A DNA stretch of 64,000 nt, taken from assembly GCA_005406025.1 (NCBI GenBank), contig BGZK01002036.1, positions 1 to 64,000 of the forward strand. Direction: 5' to 3'. The first letter of the stretch is position 1, and every line of letters starts with the position of its first letter. A program made the position numbers and the translations under genes. The DNA is from Eumeta japonica (Eukaryota > Arthropoda > Insecta > Lepidoptera > Psychidae). The notes under the pieces were generated by a model. The model had not been told where the DNA came from. It saw only the letters and a list, made by a program, of their open reading frames with translations, and ran no database searches. Below, in pieces: positions 61,521-64,000 of this stretch.

Positions 61521-62028
61521 TCGACTTTCTTGTATGCGTCCATCAATAAGGGCTGACAACATAATGTCTACATGAACTGAATACAATTTGAGGACATACA
61601 AGAATTATCAAGAAAATACTTGCTTTATATTTGTTTTGAAGATGTATTTTACTATAGTTATTACGCTTCATATTTGCTACTTAATTTATATTACCTATTT
61701 TTTAAATCAAATTTAAATTTTTAATCAATGTAGTTTCTCAATTTAATCGGCAAATTGCACATAAAATAATCATTTCAGTTGTTTACATAAAAATAACTTG
61801 AAACTGTCTAAAGAAAGTTCCACATTTCGATATCATAAGCATTAACACGCATATAATTAACTTCGGTTGTCGCTATGAGTGATTTATATCTTTTACTCCA
61901 TTTATACTTTTATGTATTCTACACGTCTGTGTTTATCGTTTCATAAGTGTTAAAAGTAAATTCAAAACTTTTGAGTTCTCCCATGATATCCCAAAAGTAT
62001 GTGTCACCTTTTGCAAGTAACCAAACTT

Positions 62029-62082
62029 CAGAGAAAATCGAGAAATTCCATTCATGTGAATGGAATTTCTCGATCTTCTCTG
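62029..62082. repeat. 54-bp near-perfect palindrome
   Basis: Arms of 26 bp (62029-62054 and 62057-62082) with one mismatch and a 2-nt centre. The near-absence of a loop makes it prone to cruciform extrusion. Confidence 0.95.
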
Positions 62083-64000
62083 TTATATGTATAGCCCCCA
62101 ACAGGAACCAAAATCTATTATAATTTGATTTATTACTCCTATCGCATAAAAGAAAAAACATTATCTAATAGAAAGGTTGTAATTTCAAACAAACAAACAT
62201 TTCATTTACATAAATTTCAAACAGTTCCTATTTGTATCAAGTTCCATCTTAATGCTTACAATTCAGTTTCTAATTCTTTACGTTTTTTTATTTCCATAAC
62301 AAGGAACTCGATAAATTTTCATAACTATCTGAAACTACAATAGTGTTTACGATTACGAATACGATTCAATTAATGTATTCCAATAGGAAAGATCTCGTAA
62401 CGATATCGGAAGATGTTTAATGGATCTCTTGAATGGCCTTTGCATTGATAGCCTTAGTATAAATACCCTTTGTATTAATGCCCTTTGTATCAACAAACAA
62501 ACAAGATTAACGCATAGTCATGGTAATCGGTGTTTATACTGAAATCGTTTTATTTTTAAACATCAACTAAGACTCGTTCCCAATAAGTCACCTGTACACT
62601 TTGTACTTAGTATACTTCGTTCTTGGGCAACCGAACTTTGCTCAGCGTCTTCCTTGTTTGACTTGTGAATGCTATAAATTTATCTACCTGTTTTATTAGT
62701 GAAATTTGTAGTTTACCTGACGTAATACCATTTATTATTGAGAACTAATAACGACAAACAATAAAATTCTACTAAAAAGTGTTAAAACATAATGTTTAGA
62801 TTTTTTGCAACTCGGATTTTCAGAGAGGACACCTATATATACATCGTGGCTGGGACGGTACCTTTCGTGAGCGTTAAGGGTACCGGAGACTTCAATTCTT
62901 CAATTAAAGCTAATAGGACATTTACTATGTATATTTGATAGGTTCTTCACTTTCTCTATTGATGAATCTCATGTATGCTCAATTCCAAGATAACGAATAT
63001 TTAACAATCCACTCTTTAATCCTATCAAGGGCTTTGTGCTTGGGCGTGAGCCCTCGTCCATACTTTTCCTATCTCCGACTGACTCTCAACTGTTTCGTCG
63101 TGCTTATTCTAATTATAATTTAACAGTAAAATTTCAACTATAACGTGAACCCACATTCGCGAGTCTGAGTGCGGAGGTCGGACGCCGTACATACCACCTA
63201 CACACCTAGCTCAGCTAATATATCATTTTACAACATACGAATTTTGTAAAAATGCTATTTCTAACACTAAAAGCTACTGCAATATGTATACTTACTTGGT
63301 GATATGTTACATTGGTTTGTTAGAAAAAAAAATGTAACAGTACTAGTTGTTCGAATTTTCGAACATGTTTTATACCCTTATACGACTGGGTTGCGTAAAA
63401 ACCCAAATAATGTAGAGAAAAGCTAGTTTCAATTAATATTTGAATAATGATAATGTAAATGCAATGTTGCTTCAAAAAATCTTTGAGGAAAAGTAGCCCA
63501 AAAGAATTTTCTCAGCGATATATCTTTCTTGTAGCTATATCCGAACTCGAGGTAGTAAAACCACCTTAACTTGCATTCATAATATAATCGTTAAATATTC
63601 TGATATCGGATTTGATTTTATAGTAAAAAAAAGGCTTATTTCTTTATTTTTGGCATTTGCTCATTAAAAATCGATTTTCATATTTAACCCGCTGTACGCA
63701 AATCGGAGGAGGAGTGAAATTGAATGTTAAGAAAAATATATTTTTTTTATTATTCTATCCTTCCGTGCAACATATTATATTCGTATTAAAGTTTATTTTG
63801 CAATCCCTAAAGAAACCAAGACCTATTCTCATTAGGTACTCAAACTGTTGCCAATTTAACTATCACATACTAGACACAATTTTGATTTACCGTAGTCTGA
63901 TAGATTAATACAGTTTGAAATATTATATATCGATTGAATAGTAAGTAACAACAATTGAAAAAATCTTACACATCTTCTATCATACCCAACAACTGAACAT
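62083..64000. other. AT-rich non-coding stretch
   Basis: No gene or recognised repeat. TAAATACCCTTTGTATTAAT-type phrases recur at 62455-62490 as a small imperfect duplication. Confidence 0.45.

Overview
The window reads as AT-rich nuclear DNA from an insect, most probably a butterfly or moth. The evidence is: a tRNA-derived SINE resembling the Metulj family of nymphalid butterflies (about 33.19-33.46 kb); interspersed repeats typical of Lepidoptera (elements bounded by AGGGTNCCGTA, tails carrying AAGTCGGTT, a truncated element ending in a CAGCGAAGCGGGCGGG-type motif); and decayed mauritiana/cecropia-type mariner, Tc1-like, hAT and Jockey-clade elements. I see no intact conserved host gene, no rRNA or functional tRNA gene and no CRISPR. 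Nearly all short open frames are chance frames in AT-rich DNA. It looks like a gene desert or a very large intron, with mobile-element debris of many ages. Repeat-family names rest on recalled resemblance, not on a search.

Layout. 1.4-7.2 kb: an old direct duplication of about 1.65 kb of non-coding DNA, one copy interrupted by a 0.5 kb insertion. 7.5-9.2 kb: two degenerate tandem arrays. 14.6-15.4 kb: a possible MITE. 8.0, 17.0, 19.6, 20.1, 21.4, 30.9, 35.4 and 50.6 kb: copies of one repeat family built on a 6-bp-phased pattern. 24.4-24.8 kb: end of a Tc1-like transposase. 33-35.5 kb: SINE, LINE 3' UTR and a terminal-inverted-repeat element in a row.

38.0-39.1 kb (minus): the best candidate gene. 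Three well-formed coding exons with consensus splice sites and a poly(A) signal encode the C-terminal part of an uncharacterised protein; one 1-nt frameshift interrupts the last exon. A cluster of hairpins lies just beyond its 3' end. 41.8-42.9 kb: decayed mariner, whose N-terminal coding part has folded back into a 60-bp palindrome. 52.3-54.4 kb (minus): hAT transposase pseudogene of the GTF2IRD2-like type, with its 5' end but no C-terminal dimerisation domain. 54.6-56.1 kb (minus): Jockey-clade ORF1 remnant with zinc knuckles, internally rearranged into three adjacent hairpins, one with perfect 46-bp arms. 57.3-57.8 kb: a 96-bp palindrome joined to a 170-bp tandem repeat. 59.9-60.5 kb: a foldback element with arms of about 190 bp. 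62.0 kb: a 54-bp near-perfect palindrome.

The main theme is a high number of young-looking inverted duplications lying in or next to old, decayed transposons. I do not see a multi-gene pathway. The observations most worth following are the Jockey ORF1 rearrangement, the spliced gene at 38-39 kb, the palindrome/satellite junction at 57.4 kb, and the duplicated non-coding segment with its dated insertion.
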